A DNA stretch of 8,814 bases from DAOUEG01 sp964589285 (lineage in GTDB: Bacteria > Chloroflexota > Dehalococcoidia > Dehalococcoidales > RBG-16-60-22): NCBI GenBank assembly GCA_964589285.1, contig CAZPSP010000108.1, forward strand, positions 1-8,814. The letters are read 5' to 3'. This document shows positions 1 to 6,500 of this stretch, piece after piece. Each line of letters begins with the position of its first letter. Within the stretch, counting starts at the first letter, position 1. A program made the position numbers and the translations under genes. Under the pieces are notes generated by a model. It searched no databases and had not been told where the DNA came from. It saw only the letters and a list, made by a program, of their open reading frames with translations.

Positions 1-651
1 GTCATGGAACCGAACAATATCCCGATGGTCGCCCTCGGGGCCGGCCTGCTCTGGTTCGGCTGGTTCGGTTTCAACGCCGGCAGCGCGCTCGGCGCCAACG
101 GCCTGGCGGCTAACGCCTTCGTGACCACCAACCTGGCGGCGGGCGCCGCGGCATTCACCTGGATGATGATAAGCTGGATGCACCGCAAACCCAGCCTGCT
201 CGGCACGGTGACCGGGGCGGTGGCGGGTCTGGTTGCCATTACGCCGGCGGCCGGTTTCGTCGGCCCGATGTCCGCCATCGCTATCGGCATCGTGGTATCG
301 TTCATCGGTTACTATTCCATCGTCTTCATGAAAGAGAAACTCCACTTTGATGATTCGCTGGACGTCTTTGCCGTCCACGGTACGGGCGGCATCTGGGGCG
401 CTCTGGCCACGGGCATCTTCGCCAGCAGTTCGGTGGGCGGCTTCAGCGGGGCCATCGAGGGCAACTGGGGCCAGCTCGGGACCCAGGCGTTGAGCATCCT
501 TGTCGTCGCGGCCTTCGCTTTCTCCCTTACCTGGATCATCGGCAAGGCCATCGACGTTACTATCGGCCTCAGGGTCAAACCGGTCGAAGAAACCATCGGC
601 CTTGATCTCGCGCAACATGGAGAACGGGCTTACGGAGGACTGTTGAAATGA
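1..651 (+). CDS. amt: Ammonium transporter Amt, C-terminal part (5' end outside window)
   Basis: Integral membrane channel of the Amt/MEP/Rh family that brings ammonium into the cell. The reading frame is open to the first base, so the methionine at base 4 is internal and roughly the first half of a 400-450 residue protein is missing. Several hydrophobic helices are visible, including WFGWFGFNAGSAL (residues 17-29 counting from base 4) and the stretch around residues 85-110. The family signature DDSLDVFAVHGTGG follows. Its histidine (H125, bases 376-378) should be the second of the twin pore histidines. The tail GLRVKPVEETIGLDLAQHGE is the conserved cytoplasmic C-terminus that contacts PII in characterised members. 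The stop codon overlaps the ATG of the PII gene downstream (ATGA), the usual amt-glnK pairing, so translational coupling is likely. Family assignment is secure. Confidence 0.96.
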   Translation, partial: VMEPNNIPMVALGAGLLWFGWFGFNAGSALGANGLAANAFVTTNLAAGAAAFTWMMISWMHRKPSLLGTVTGAVAGLVAITPAAGFVGPMSAIAIGIVVSFIGYYSIVFMKEKLHFDDSLDVFAVHGTGGIWGALATGIFASSSVGGFSGAIEGNWGQLGTQALSILVVAAFAFSLTWIIGKAIDVTIGLRVKPVEETIGLDLAQHGERAYGGLLK

Positions 652-986
652 AGAAAATAGAAGCGATCATTCGTGAAGAACGGTTTTCCGCCGTCAAGGC
701 CGCCCTTGAAGAAGCCAGTTACTGGGGCATGACGGTCAGCGAGGTCAGCGGGCGCGGCAAACAGAAAGGCATCACGCTGCAGGGGCGCGCCGGAGAATAC
801 CGCGTCGACCTCCTGCCCAAGATAAAGATAGAACTCGTCGTCCTGGATCCGGACGTCTCTCCCGTCATCGACGCCATCATCAGGAACGCCCGGACCGGGG
901 AGACCGGCGACGGCAAGATATTCGTTTCCCCCGTGGAGATGGTGGTGAGAGTGCGCACCGGGGACAGGAACGAGGCGGCGGTCTAA
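648..986 (+). CDS. glnK: Nitrogen regulatory protein PII (GlnB/GlnK family)
   Basis: Small trimeric signalling protein that binds ATP/ADP and 2-oxoglutarate and, in the family, gates Amt and modulates nitrogen enzymes. At 112 residues it has the canonical length and aligns without gaps to typical PII. The T-loop spans about residues 37-55 and keeps Q39 (2-oxoglutarate/Mg site), K40, R47 and Y51, the uridylylated tyrosine of proteobacterial PII. Residue 46 is Gly rather than the Tyr found in E. coli, and residue 49 is Gly rather than the phosphorylated Ser of cyanobacteria. The B-loop TGETGDGKIFV (83-93) and the C-terminal R101/R103 of the nucleotide site are intact. The ATG overlaps the amt stop, with GGAGG at 634-638 as ribosome binding site. 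The overlap with amt favours a GlnK role (blocking Amt at high nitrogen). The symbol glnB would be equally defensible, since sequence alone does not separate the two. Confidence 0.96.
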   Translation: MKKIEAIIREERFSAVKAALEEASYWGMTVSEVSGRGKQKGITLQGRAGEYRVDLLPKIKIELVVLDPDVSPVIDAIIRNARTGETGDGKIFVSPVEMVVRVRTGDRNEAAV

Positions 987-991
987 AGCTG

Positions 992-1020
992 TTGCATGAG
1001 TATGACTTATTCTATACTAT
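992..1020 (+). promoter_or_regulatory. Possible sigma-70-type promoter for glnA
   Basis: The 96-nt gap between the PII gene and glnA is AT-richer than its surroundings. It holds TTGCAT (992-997) as a possible -35. The -10 could be TATACT (1013-1018, 15-nt spacer) or TACTAT (1015-1020, 17-nt spacer). This could start glnA-nadE transcription independently of amt-PII. Neither spacing/box combination is ideal, so this is a tentative call. Confidence 0.4.
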
Positions 1021-1028
1021 GGGTAGTA
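1015..1028. repeat. Operator-like palindrome TACTA-N4-TAGTA before glnA
   Basis: A perfect 5-bp inverted repeat with a 4-nt centre (TACTATGGGTAGTA) overlaps the putative -10/start region of glnA. Its 14-bp overall size equals that of the known archaeal NrpR operator (GGAA-N6-TTCC), but the bases differ. It could be a binding site for the NrpR-like protein encoded at 5275-6270 or for another repressor. It is short enough to be chance. Confidence 0.3.
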
Positions 1029-1072
1029 AGGCGACAGGAAGCTGCCGGCCTTCTGCCCGGGTAAAAATTTTT

Positions 1073-1077
1073 GGAGG
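1073..1077 (+). promoter_or_regulatory. Ribosome binding site that fixes the glnA start
   Basis: GGAGG lies 5 nt before the ATG at 1083. The in-frame TTG at 1071, which would extend the protein by four residues, overlaps this Shine-Dalgarno sequence and is therefore not the start. Confidence 0.8.
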
Positions 1078-1082
1078 TAAGT

Positions 1083-2459
1083 ATGGTCAACCGAAGCAGG
1101 GAAGAAGCCAAAGAATATGTCCTGAAAATGGCTAAAGAACACGATGTCAAGTTCATCTGGTTGTGGTTCACCGATATCCTGGGCAGTCTGAAAAGTTTTG
1201 CGATCACCGTCGAGGAGCTTGAAGGGGCGCTCGAAGAAGGCATGGGGTTCGATGGCTCGTCCATCCAGGGGTTCGCCCGCATCGACGAGAGCGACATGGT
1301 CGCCATGCCGGACCCGAACACCTGGTGCCTGCTCCCCTGGAGCCCGCCCGAGCACCGCTCCGTGGCCCGCATGTTCTGCGATGTCCTGCGGCCCGGCGGC
1401 CAGCCTTTCGAGGGCGACCCCCGCTACGTCCTCCGCAGGAACCTGAAAAAGGCGGCGGACCTCGGCTACACCTTCTACGTCGGCCCGGAACTGGAGTTCT
1501 TCTACTTCAAACTGAAAGCCGGGACGGACGGACAGCCGGACCCGATACAGCCGACCACCGATGTGCTCGACCGCGGCGGCTACTTCGACCTCACCACCCG
1601 CGATGCCGCCATCGAATGGCGCCGCGATACCGTCATCCAGCTTGAAAAGATGGGCATCGGCGTGGAGTACTCCCACCATGAAGTCGCCGATTCTCAGCAT
1701 GAGATCGATATGCGCTACACGGATGCGTTGACCATGGCCGATAACGTCATGACCTACCGCCTCGTGGTCAAGGAAGTGGCCATGCGGAACAATATCTACG
1801 CCACCTTCATGCCCAAGCCGATCTTCGGCGCCAATGGGAGCGGCATGCACGTCCACCAGTCCCTTTTTAAAGGCGATAAGAACGCGTTCTTTGACGCCAA
1901 GGACGATTACAATCTCTCTAAAGAAGCGAAAAACTACATCGCCGGCCTGCTCAAACATGCTCCGGAAATCACCGCCGTCTGCAACCAGTGGGTCAATTCC
2001 TATAAGCGGCTCGTCCCAGGCTATGAAGCGCCGGTCTATCTCTCATGGGCGCGCCGCAACCGGTCCGACCTCATCCGCGTTCCGGAATACCGCCCCGGCC
2101 GTGAAAAAGCCACCCGCATAGAATTCCGCTCTCCGGACCCGGCCTGCAACCCGTACCTGGCTTTCAGCGTCATGCTGGCAGCCGGTCTGGACGGCATCAA
2201 GAACGATTACCAGCCGCCGGAACCGGTGGAAGAGAACGTCTATGAAATGAGCGTTGAAGAACGCCGGAACCGCAATATAGGGATGCTGCCGGGCAGCCTG
2301 GATGAAGCTATCGTTCTGGCCGAGAACAGTGATATTGTCAAAGAAGCGCTCGGCGACCATACCTTCGAAGCGTTCATTGAGAACAAAAAAATAGAGTGGA
2401 ACAATTACCGCACCCAGGTGACCGAATACGAACTCAACCGTTACTTGCCGATATTGTAA
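1083..2459 (+). CDS. glnA: Glutamine synthetase type I (GSI-alpha-like)
   Basis: Cytoplasmic dodecameric enzyme that makes glutamine from glutamate, ammonia and ATP. The 458-residue product has the family's full set of motifs. These are FDGSSIQGF (56-64, with the Asp that activates ammonia), GPELEFFYF (134-142, metal ligand Glu), HHEVADSQHEID (198-209, metal/substrate glutamates), KPIFGANGSGMHVHQS (245-260, ATP site), GYEAPV (313-318, flap Glu) and RIEFRSPD (345-352). The C-terminal part (EMSVEERRN, the KALGEH-like EALGDH, KKIEWNNYRTQV) resembles the Bacillus-type GSI-alpha subgroup rather than the adenylylated GSI-beta of enterobacteria. R66 in GFARIDESDM matches the position implicated in glutamine feedback in the Bacillus enzyme. 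Regulation is therefore expected by feedback inhibition and transcription rather than adenylylation (inference). It lies 96 nt after the PII gene and 25 nt before nadE. The start is the ATG with GGAGG 5 nt upstream. Confidence 0.97.
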   Translation: MVNRSREEAKEYVLKMAKEHDVKFIWLWFTDILGSLKSFAITVEELEGALEEGMGFDGSSIQGFARIDESDMVAMPDPNTWCLLPWSPPEHRSVARMFCDVLRPGGQPFEGDPRYVLRRNLKKAADLGYTFYVGPELEFFYFKLKAGTDGQPDPIQPTTDVLDRGGYFDLTTRDAAIEWRRDTVIQLEKMGIGVEYSHHEVADSQHEIDMRYTDALTMADNVMTYRLVVKEVAMRNNIYATFMPKPIFGANGSGMHVHQSLFKGDKNAFFDAKDDYNLSKEAKNYIAGLLKHAPEITAVCNQWVNSYKRLVPGYEAPVYLSWARRNRSDLIRVPEYRPGREKATRIEFRSPDPACNPYLAFSVMLAAGLDGIKNDYQPPEPVEENVYEMSVEERRNRNIGMLPGSLDEAIVLAENSDIVKEALGDHTFEAFIENKKIEWNNYRTQVTEYELNRYLPIL

Positions 2460-2484
2460 CCTGAATACAGGGGGCTGAAAGGGA

Positions 2485-4236
2485 ATGACCACCTCGCCGG
2501 AAACGCGCCGGGTCCGCATCGGACTGGCGCAGATAAATGCTACCGTGGGGGACATTGCCGGCAACCAGCAGAAGATCCTGCAGACGATTGAAGACGCCAG
2601 GTCCTCGGGTGTGGACATCCTTGCCTTCCCGGAACTCGCGGTGTGCGGGTACCCGCCCGAAGACCTGCTCTTTAAACCGCAGTTCATCGCCGAGAACATC
2701 AGGGCGCTCGGCAAGATTACGGAAGCCACGCAGGGCATGACCGTGGTTACTGGTTTTGTGGACGCCGACCAGGACATTTATAATGCGGCCGCCGTGCTCC
2801 ATGACGGCGCGCATATCGCCACGTATCACAAGGTGTTCCTGCCGAACTACGGTGTCTTTGATGAGAACCGGTACTTCCGGGCGGGCGAGTCCAGCCCCGT
2901 CTATGTCATCGACGGTATCAACATCGGCGTCACGGTCTGCGAAGATATCTGGTACGAAGGCGGTCCCGCCGCCTCGCAGACCTACAGCGGGGCGGAACTC
3001 ATTATCAATATCAGCGCTTCTCCCTTCTACACCGGGAAGATCGCCATCCGCGAGAGGATGATCGCCACCCGCGCCGCCGATAACGCGGCGGTGTTCGCCT
3101 TCTGCAACCTGGTCGGCGGCCAGGACGAACTCGTCTTCGACGGCAACAGCCTCATCATGGACGAAAAGGGTCGCTGTATCGCCCGGGGAGCGAGGTTCCG
3201 GGAGGACCTCGTCATCGCGGACGTAGACATCGAAAACGTGTTCCGGACCCGGCTGTACGATCCCCGCTGGCGCCAGGGCTTCACCCGCCGCCAGGAACAG
3301 GGCTGGAGACCGTCCGGGAAGATCGTTATTTCAGACAAGCTTACCGCCAGGGAAAAACCCGCCCTTCCCGTCCGGACCGTCGCGGAACCGGACATCATCG
3401 CGGAGATCTATGAAGCCCTCGTCCTCGGCACCGGCGATTACGTGCGCAAGAACGGCTTCGAGAAGGTTGTCATCGGCCTGTCCGGAGGGCTTGATTCCAG
3501 CCTGGTAGCGACCATCGCCGTGGATGCCCTCGGCGCTGAAAACGTCACCGGCGTTTCCATGCCGTCCGGGTATTCGTCAGCCGGCAGCGTCACGGATGCG
3601 GAACTCCTGGCGAAGAACCTCGGTATCAAATTACTGACGATTCCCATCGAATCCACCTTCCGCAGCTTCCTCTCCGCCCTGGAAAAGGAATTCGCCGGCA
3701 CCAAACCGGGCGTGGCTGAAGAGAACATCCAGGCCAGGGTGCGCGGCGCCATCATCATGGCGCTTTCCAACAAGTTCAACTGGATGGTCCTGACTACCGG
3801 CAACAAGAGCGAGATGGCTACCGGCTACGCCACACTGTACGGGGACATGGCCGGCGGGTTTGCCGTCATCAAGGACGTTCCCAAAACCGTGGCCTACGAG
3901 ATATGCCGGTACCGCAACAGGCTCGCCGGCAAGGACATCATCCCGCAGTCCGTCATCGATAAACCACCGTCCGCCGAGTTGCGCCCGGACCAGAAGGACA
4001 CGGACTCGCTGCCTCCGTATGAGGTCCTCGATCCCATTCTGACCGCCTACGTGGAAGAAGACCGGAGCATCGAGCAGATCGTTGCCGCCGGGTATGACGA
4101 AGCCATCGTCCGCCGGGTGGCCCGCCTTGTTGACCTCAGCGAGTACAAGCGGCGTCAGGCCCCGCCGGGGGTCAAGATAACCGCGCGGGCCTTCGGACGG
4201 GACAGAAGGCTGCCGATCACGAACCGCTACCGGTGA
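2485..4236 (+). CDS. nadE: Glutamine-dependent NAD+ synthetase
   Basis: Two-domain enzyme for the last step of NAD+ synthesis: amidation of nicotinic acid adenine dinucleotide using glutamine nitrogen and ATP. Residues about 8-270 are a nitrilase-fold glutaminase with its catalytic triad visible: E50 (FPELAVCGYPPEDLL), K116 (YHKVFLPNYGVFDE) and C152 (GVTVCEDIW). Residues about 300-583 are the synthetase domain. It has the pyrophosphatase loop GLSGGLDSS (331-339), the TTGNKSEMATGYATLYGDMAGG segment (437-458) and the family ending EYKRRQAPPGVKI...PITNRYR. The length (583) is within the normal range and nothing is missing. ATG 2485 has an AGGGGG sequence (2469-2474) about 10 nt upstream, and the mature family start (RIGLAQINATVGDI) begins at residue 11. 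It is only 25 nt after glnA, so the two are probably co-transcribed, pairing the glutamine producer with a glutamine consumer. Confidence 0.97.
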   Translation: MTTSPETRRVRIGLAQINATVGDIAGNQQKILQTIEDARSSGVDILAFPELAVCGYPPEDLLFKPQFIAENIRALGKITEATQGMTVVTGFVDADQDIYNAAAVLHDGAHIATYHKVFLPNYGVFDENRYFRAGESSPVYVIDGINIGVTVCEDIWYEGGPAASQTYSGAELIINISASPFYTGKIAIRERMIATRAADNAAVFAFCNLVGGQDELVFDGNSLIMDEKGRCIARGARFREDLVIADVDIENVFRTRLYDPRWRQGFTRRQEQGWRPSGKIVISDKLTAREKPALPVRTVAEPDIIAEIYEALVLGTGDYVRKNGFEKVVIGLSGGLDSSLVATIAVDALGAENVTGVSMPSGYSSAGSVTDAELLAKNLGIKLLTIPIESTFRSFLSALEKEFAGTKPGVAEENIQARVRGAIIMALSNKFNWMVLTTGNKSEMATGYATLYGDMAGGFAVIKDVPKTVAYEICRYRNRLAGKDIIPQSVIDKPPSAELRPDQKDTDSLPPYEVLDPILTAYVEEDRSIEQIVAAGYDEAIVRRVARLVDLSEYKRRQAPPGVKITARAFGRDRRLPITNRYR

Positions 4237-4255
4237 AGAGTAATAGCTGCTCTTC
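4235..4255 (+). terminator. Weak stem-loop just after nadE
   Basis: GAAGAG (4235-4240) and CTCTTC (4250-4255) can form a perfect 6-bp stem with a 9-nt loop, starting within the nadE stop codon. It is not followed by a T-run, so intrinsic termination is doubtful. It may only protect the mRNA 3' end. The rest of the 236-nt gap up to 4472 shows pyrimidine-rich stretches and a promoter but no convincing gene. Confidence 0.25.
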
Positions 4256-4397
4256 GTTCCATCCGTCAGGTACACCGGGGCTTTGTTACATAGATGGCTT
4301 GGCATCCGCATTTCTCTCTTCTTGTTCAAGCTGAGACCGCGAACGAATGTATCAGCAGGAGCGCGGCCAAACTTCTTTCTTCCGCTTTCCCTGTAAA

Positions 4398-4427
4398 TTG
4401 ACAAACATACAGTAAAGCTACAATAAT
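4398..4427 (+). promoter_or_regulatory. Promoter for the coiled-coil lipoprotein gene
   Basis: A consensus -35 TTGACA (4398-4403) is followed by TACAAT (4419-4424, 15-nt spacer) or AATAAT (4422-4427, 18-nt spacer) as -10, in a locally AT-rich stretch 46-75 nt before the ATG at 4473. This suggests the lipoprotein gene is transcribed separately from nadE. Confidence 0.55.
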
Positions 4428-4472
4428 TGGATTAATCGTCCCGACTACTTAGCCAACCGAGGAGACACGGCC

Positions 4473-5171
4473 ATGAACAATCGATGGTTACCCGTCATCG
4501 CCCTGGTCATCTTTATTTTCTCCATTGCAACAGGTTGCGGCGTGTCCAGATCTGAATATGACGCTGCTGCCATTGAGCTTGACCTGGTGAAACAGGACAA
4601 GCAGGAACTGCAGACCCAGCTTCAGGACCTGCAGTCTCAACTCACCGACGCGGCCGGCGACCTGGCAAGGGCGCAGGTCGAGCTTGAAACGACCCAAGAC
4701 CAGCTTGACACCACGAAGGGCGAGCTCGAAACAACACAGAGTGATCTGGAAGCAGCGCAGGCACAACTCCAGACGGAACAGGCCGGCGGGCAAACGGCCC
4801 AGGCCCAGATCCAGGAACTACAATCTCAACTTGCCGCCGCCACTGCGGACATACAGGGTTTTCAGGCACAAGTCCAGTCGCTGCAGAACGACCTGGATGC
4901 CGCCCGCATTGCTCCTGCGGCGGCGCTGGACTACGTGGCATTCATGGACATTCTCATGTATGAGGTCTGGCTGGTGGCCGGAATCACGCCCAACTACACG
5001 TTTCTCAATGCCGGTGAATATCACTCGGCACTGAATGACCTGGCTTCCAGCATCGGAGATCCCCAATTGATGGGCTTTATCGCCGAACTACAGGCAGGTC
5101 CTGTGGATAAAGATAGGGTCTATCAGATGAGTTACTATTGTCTCGACAAAGCGGAGGAAATCCTCCAATAG
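4473..5171 (+). CDS. Putative lipoprotein with long coiled coil, function unknown
   Basis: I do not recognise this 232-residue protein beyond its architecture. It begins with a short basic start and a hydrophobic segment (residues 5-20) ending in ATGC, a tolerable lipobox with C22 as the likely lipidated residue. It is therefore expected on the outer face of the membrane. Residues about 30-145 are a Gln/Glu/Leu-rich coiled coil. The heptads LETTQDQ, LDTTKGE, LETTQSD and LEAAQAQ (71-98, bases 4683-4766) are near-copies, pointing to growth by duplication. Residues about 148-232 look globular and helical, with aromatics (YVAFMDILMYEVW, QMSYYCLDKAEEIL). This could be a protein-interaction or peptidoglycan-facing module. 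GGAG at 4461-4464 is the ribosome binding site, 8 nt before ATG. It lies between nadE and the NrpR-like gene but has its own promoter, so a nitrogen role is not implied. Confidence 0.8.
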   Translation: MNNRWLPVIALVIFIFSIATGCGVSRSEYDAAAIELDLVKQDKQELQTQLQDLQSQLTDAAGDLARAQVELETTQDQLDTTKGELETTQSDLEAAQAQLQTEQAGGQTAQAQIQELQSQLAAATADIQGFQAQVQSLQNDLDAARIAPAAALDYVAFMDILMYEVWLVAGITPNYTFLNAGEYHSALNDLASSIGDPQLMGFIAELQAGPVDKDRVYQMSYYCLDKAEEILQ

Positions 5172-5214
5172 CCCGCGCTCTCGCCGGAATAGCGACGTCG
5201 ATGCCGGTTCTTGA

Positions 5215-5242
5215 GTGACTTTCCCTTCGTATATGGTATAAT
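5215..5242 (+). promoter_or_regulatory. Extended -10 promoter of the NrpR-like gene
   Basis: A perfect TATAAT (5237-5242) is preceded by TGG, giving the TGn extended -10 signature. GTGACT (5215-5220) lies 16 nt upstream as a partial -35. The start codon at 5275 is 32 nt downstream of the -10. This is the strongest promoter-like sequence in the window. Confidence 0.65.
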
Positions 5243-5245
5243 ACG
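5228..5245. repeat. Inverted repeat CGTAT-N8-ATACG around the nrpR -10 box
   Basis: Perfect 5-bp arms (5228-5232 and 5241-5245) straddle the -10 box, with a nested TATA-TGG-TATA symmetry (5230-5240). A repressor bound here would block its own promoter, so autoregulation by the NrpR-like protein is possible. It does not match the archaeal GGAA-N6-TTCC operator. Part of the symmetry could simply come from the TATAAT box itself. Confidence 0.3.
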
Positions 5246-5274
5246 GCAGAATTTCCAGACGGAGACATGAAATC

Positions 5275-6270
5275 ATGGACCAGCCAGTCGGCGCGGATGC
5301 TGAAAACAAGCTCATCGCCATCCTCAAGGTGCTCAGCGAAGCGGACGAACCGCTCGGCTCCATCACCATCGCACGGAGGCTCGAACACGAAGGCGTCTTC
5401 CTGAGCGAACGTGCGGTCCGCTACCACCTCAAAATCGCTGACGAGCGGGGATTCACCATACCGGGCGGCCGGGACGGCCGGATGATAACGCCGAAGGGAC
5501 GGCAGGAGGTCAAGGAAGCCCTGGCGCCGCAGCAACTCGGGTTCGTCCGGGACAAACTGGAACTCGTCGCTTACCTGACGACGTTCGACCCCGTCAAGCG
5601 CACCGGGCAACTCGCTATCAACACGTCGCTCTTCGATAAGACCAGGTTCAAGAAAGCCCTGGCGGCCATGCGTCCCGTCTTCGAAGCCGGTATCTGCGTC
5701 AGCCGGTATGTGGCGGTGGCCGAGGAGGGCGGACGTCTGGGAAACATCCATATTCCGGAAGGAAAAGTAGGCATCGCCACGGTATGCGGGGCATCCATCA
5801 ACGGCGTCCTGCTCAAGGCCGGGGTGCCCACCGAATTCAGGTTCGGCGGCGTACTGGAAATGAGAAACAAGGTGGCGAGACGTTTCACCGCTATCACCGA
5901 GTACGCCGGAACTTCCATCGACCCCTCCGAACAGTTCATCCAGGCGCGGATGACGAGCGTGGGAGAAGCCGTCCGCACCGGGAACGGCAAGATACTGGGA
6001 GCTTTCCGCACCGTTCCCGCCCCCGCCCGCGATGACATGGAAAGAATCCTCAACCTACTTCAGGAAGCCGGCATTACGGGCATTTACGCCCTCGGGCACA
6101 CCAGCGAACCGGTCTGCCAGATAGCGGTCTCGCTCAACCGCATCGGGGTCGTCCAGCTCGGCGGCCTGAACCCGGTTGCCGCCGCCGTCGAAGCCGGAGT
6201 TGAAGTGGAAAACGCCGCGGAAAGCGGGATGATAGACTTCGGGCAGCTCGTGGATTTCCGGGAGCTGTAA
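5275..6270 (+). CDS. nrpR: NrpR-like nitrogen transcriptional regulator (winged helix + NrpR/DUF128 domain)
   Basis: This predicted repressor resembles NrpR of methanogenic archaea, which represses nif and glnA operons and is released by 2-oxoglutarate. Residues about 10-75 form a winged helix (LIAILKVLSEADEPLGSI, then ERAVRYHLKIADERGF and ITPKGRQEV). Residues about 88-331 form one NrpR regulatory domain. Its recognisable segments are LTTFDPVKRTGQLAINTSLF (101-120), GKVGIATVCGASINGVLLKAG (163-183), FRFGGVLEMRNK (188-199), YAGTSIDPSEQFI (210-222), MTSV (226-229), GKILGAFRTVP (238-248) and LGGLNPVAAAVEAG (295-308). At 331 residues it carries a single regulatory domain, whereas the Methanococcus protein has two in tandem (about 540 residues). 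The start is ATG 5275 with GGAG at 5261-5264. An ATG at 5267 is out of frame. It converges on the zinc-ribbon gene with 13 nt between stops. Targets are inferred from proximity only. Confidence 0.87.
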   Translation: MDQPVGADAENKLIAILKVLSEADEPLGSITIARRLEHEGVFLSERAVRYHLKIADERGFTIPGGRDGRMITPKGRQEVKEALAPQQLGFVRDKLELVAYLTTFDPVKRTGQLAINTSLFDKTRFKKALAAMRPVFEAGICVSRYVAVAEEGGRLGNIHIPEGKVGIATVCGASINGVLLKAGVPTEFRFGGVLEMRNKVARRFTAITEYAGTSIDPSEQFIQARMTSVGEAVRTGNGKILGAFRTVPAPARDDMERILNLLQEAGITGIYALGHTSEPVCQIAVSLNRIGVVQLGGLNPVAAAVEAGVEVENAAESGMIDFGQLVDFREL

Positions 6271-6283
6271 CCGCTACCCGATC

Positions 6284-6469
6284 TCAAGCAGGTTTTCCGA
6301 CCTCAGCCCCGCATTCCGGGCAGGTATGCGTTTCCGAGGTCACGGCGCACCCGCAACCGGGACAGGTCACGATCTTCGCATCGCAGGCCTCGCAGTAAGG
6401 CCATGCCGCTTCCGCGATGTCGCTGCCGCAGTTCGGACATTTTCTCGGCCCGGTGATGTTCTCCGCCAT
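6284..6469 (-). CDS. Small double zinc-ribbon protein
   Basis: A 61-residue protein with four CxxC knuckles: C11/C14, C26/C29, C36/C39 and C50/C53. This is the pattern of two tandem zinc ribbons, each holding one Zn. No enzymatic domain is present, so it could be a nucleic-acid or protein adaptor or a metal carrier. The specific role is not recognised. The start at 6469 is chosen because GGAGGTG lies a few bases before it on the minus strand (bases about 6474-6480). The longer frame starting at 6508 adds 13 low-complexity-free but unrelated residues and lacks such a site. It is the last gene of the leftward run, 93 nt after the HypE-like gene, with a stem-loop in the gap. Confidence 0.75.
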   Translation of the reverse strand: MAENITGPRKCPNCGSDIAEAAWPYCEACDAKIVTCPGCGCAVTSETHTCPECGAEVGKPA

Positions 6470-6500
6470 GTTCCACCTCCCCTTGTGGTTGCCGTCAGCA

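Noticed and set aside
1034..1053. Imperfect GGAAG...CTTCT inverted arrangement upstream of glnA, considered as a GGAA-N6-TTCC NrpR operator
   Set aside because: Spacing is 10 rather than 6 and the second half is TTCT, so it does not match the known operator; no exact match was found by eye in any intergenic region here.
1071..1082. TTG start four codons upstream of the glnA ATG
   Set aside because: It overlaps the GGAGG ribosome binding site, which is correctly spaced for the ATG at 1083.
1017..1958. 313-codon open frame antisense to glnA
   Set aside because: Its composition and position mirror codon-position bias of the GC-rich glnA gene, no ribosome binding site or family similarity is seen, and glnA is unmistakable on the other strand.
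2460..2471. Small CCTG-AATA-CAGG hairpin between glnA and nadE
   Set aside because: A 4-bp stem is too short to call a terminator or regulator, though it touches the nadE ribosome binding region.
4321..4366. CTTG-TT-CAAG and CCGCG...CGCGG complementary pairs in the gap before the lipoprotein gene
   Set aside because: Short arms, with either a 2-nt or a 20-nt loop and no T-run; indistinguishable from chance.
3631..4404. 257-codon minus-strand frame covering the nadE 3' end and the following gap
   Set aside because: Most of it is antisense to the conserved NadE synthetase domain; the part in the gap lacks a ribosome binding site and coding character.
5267..5269. ATG upstream of the NrpR-like start
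   Set aside because: It is 8 nt before the chosen ATG and therefore in another frame; its frame shows no family similarity.
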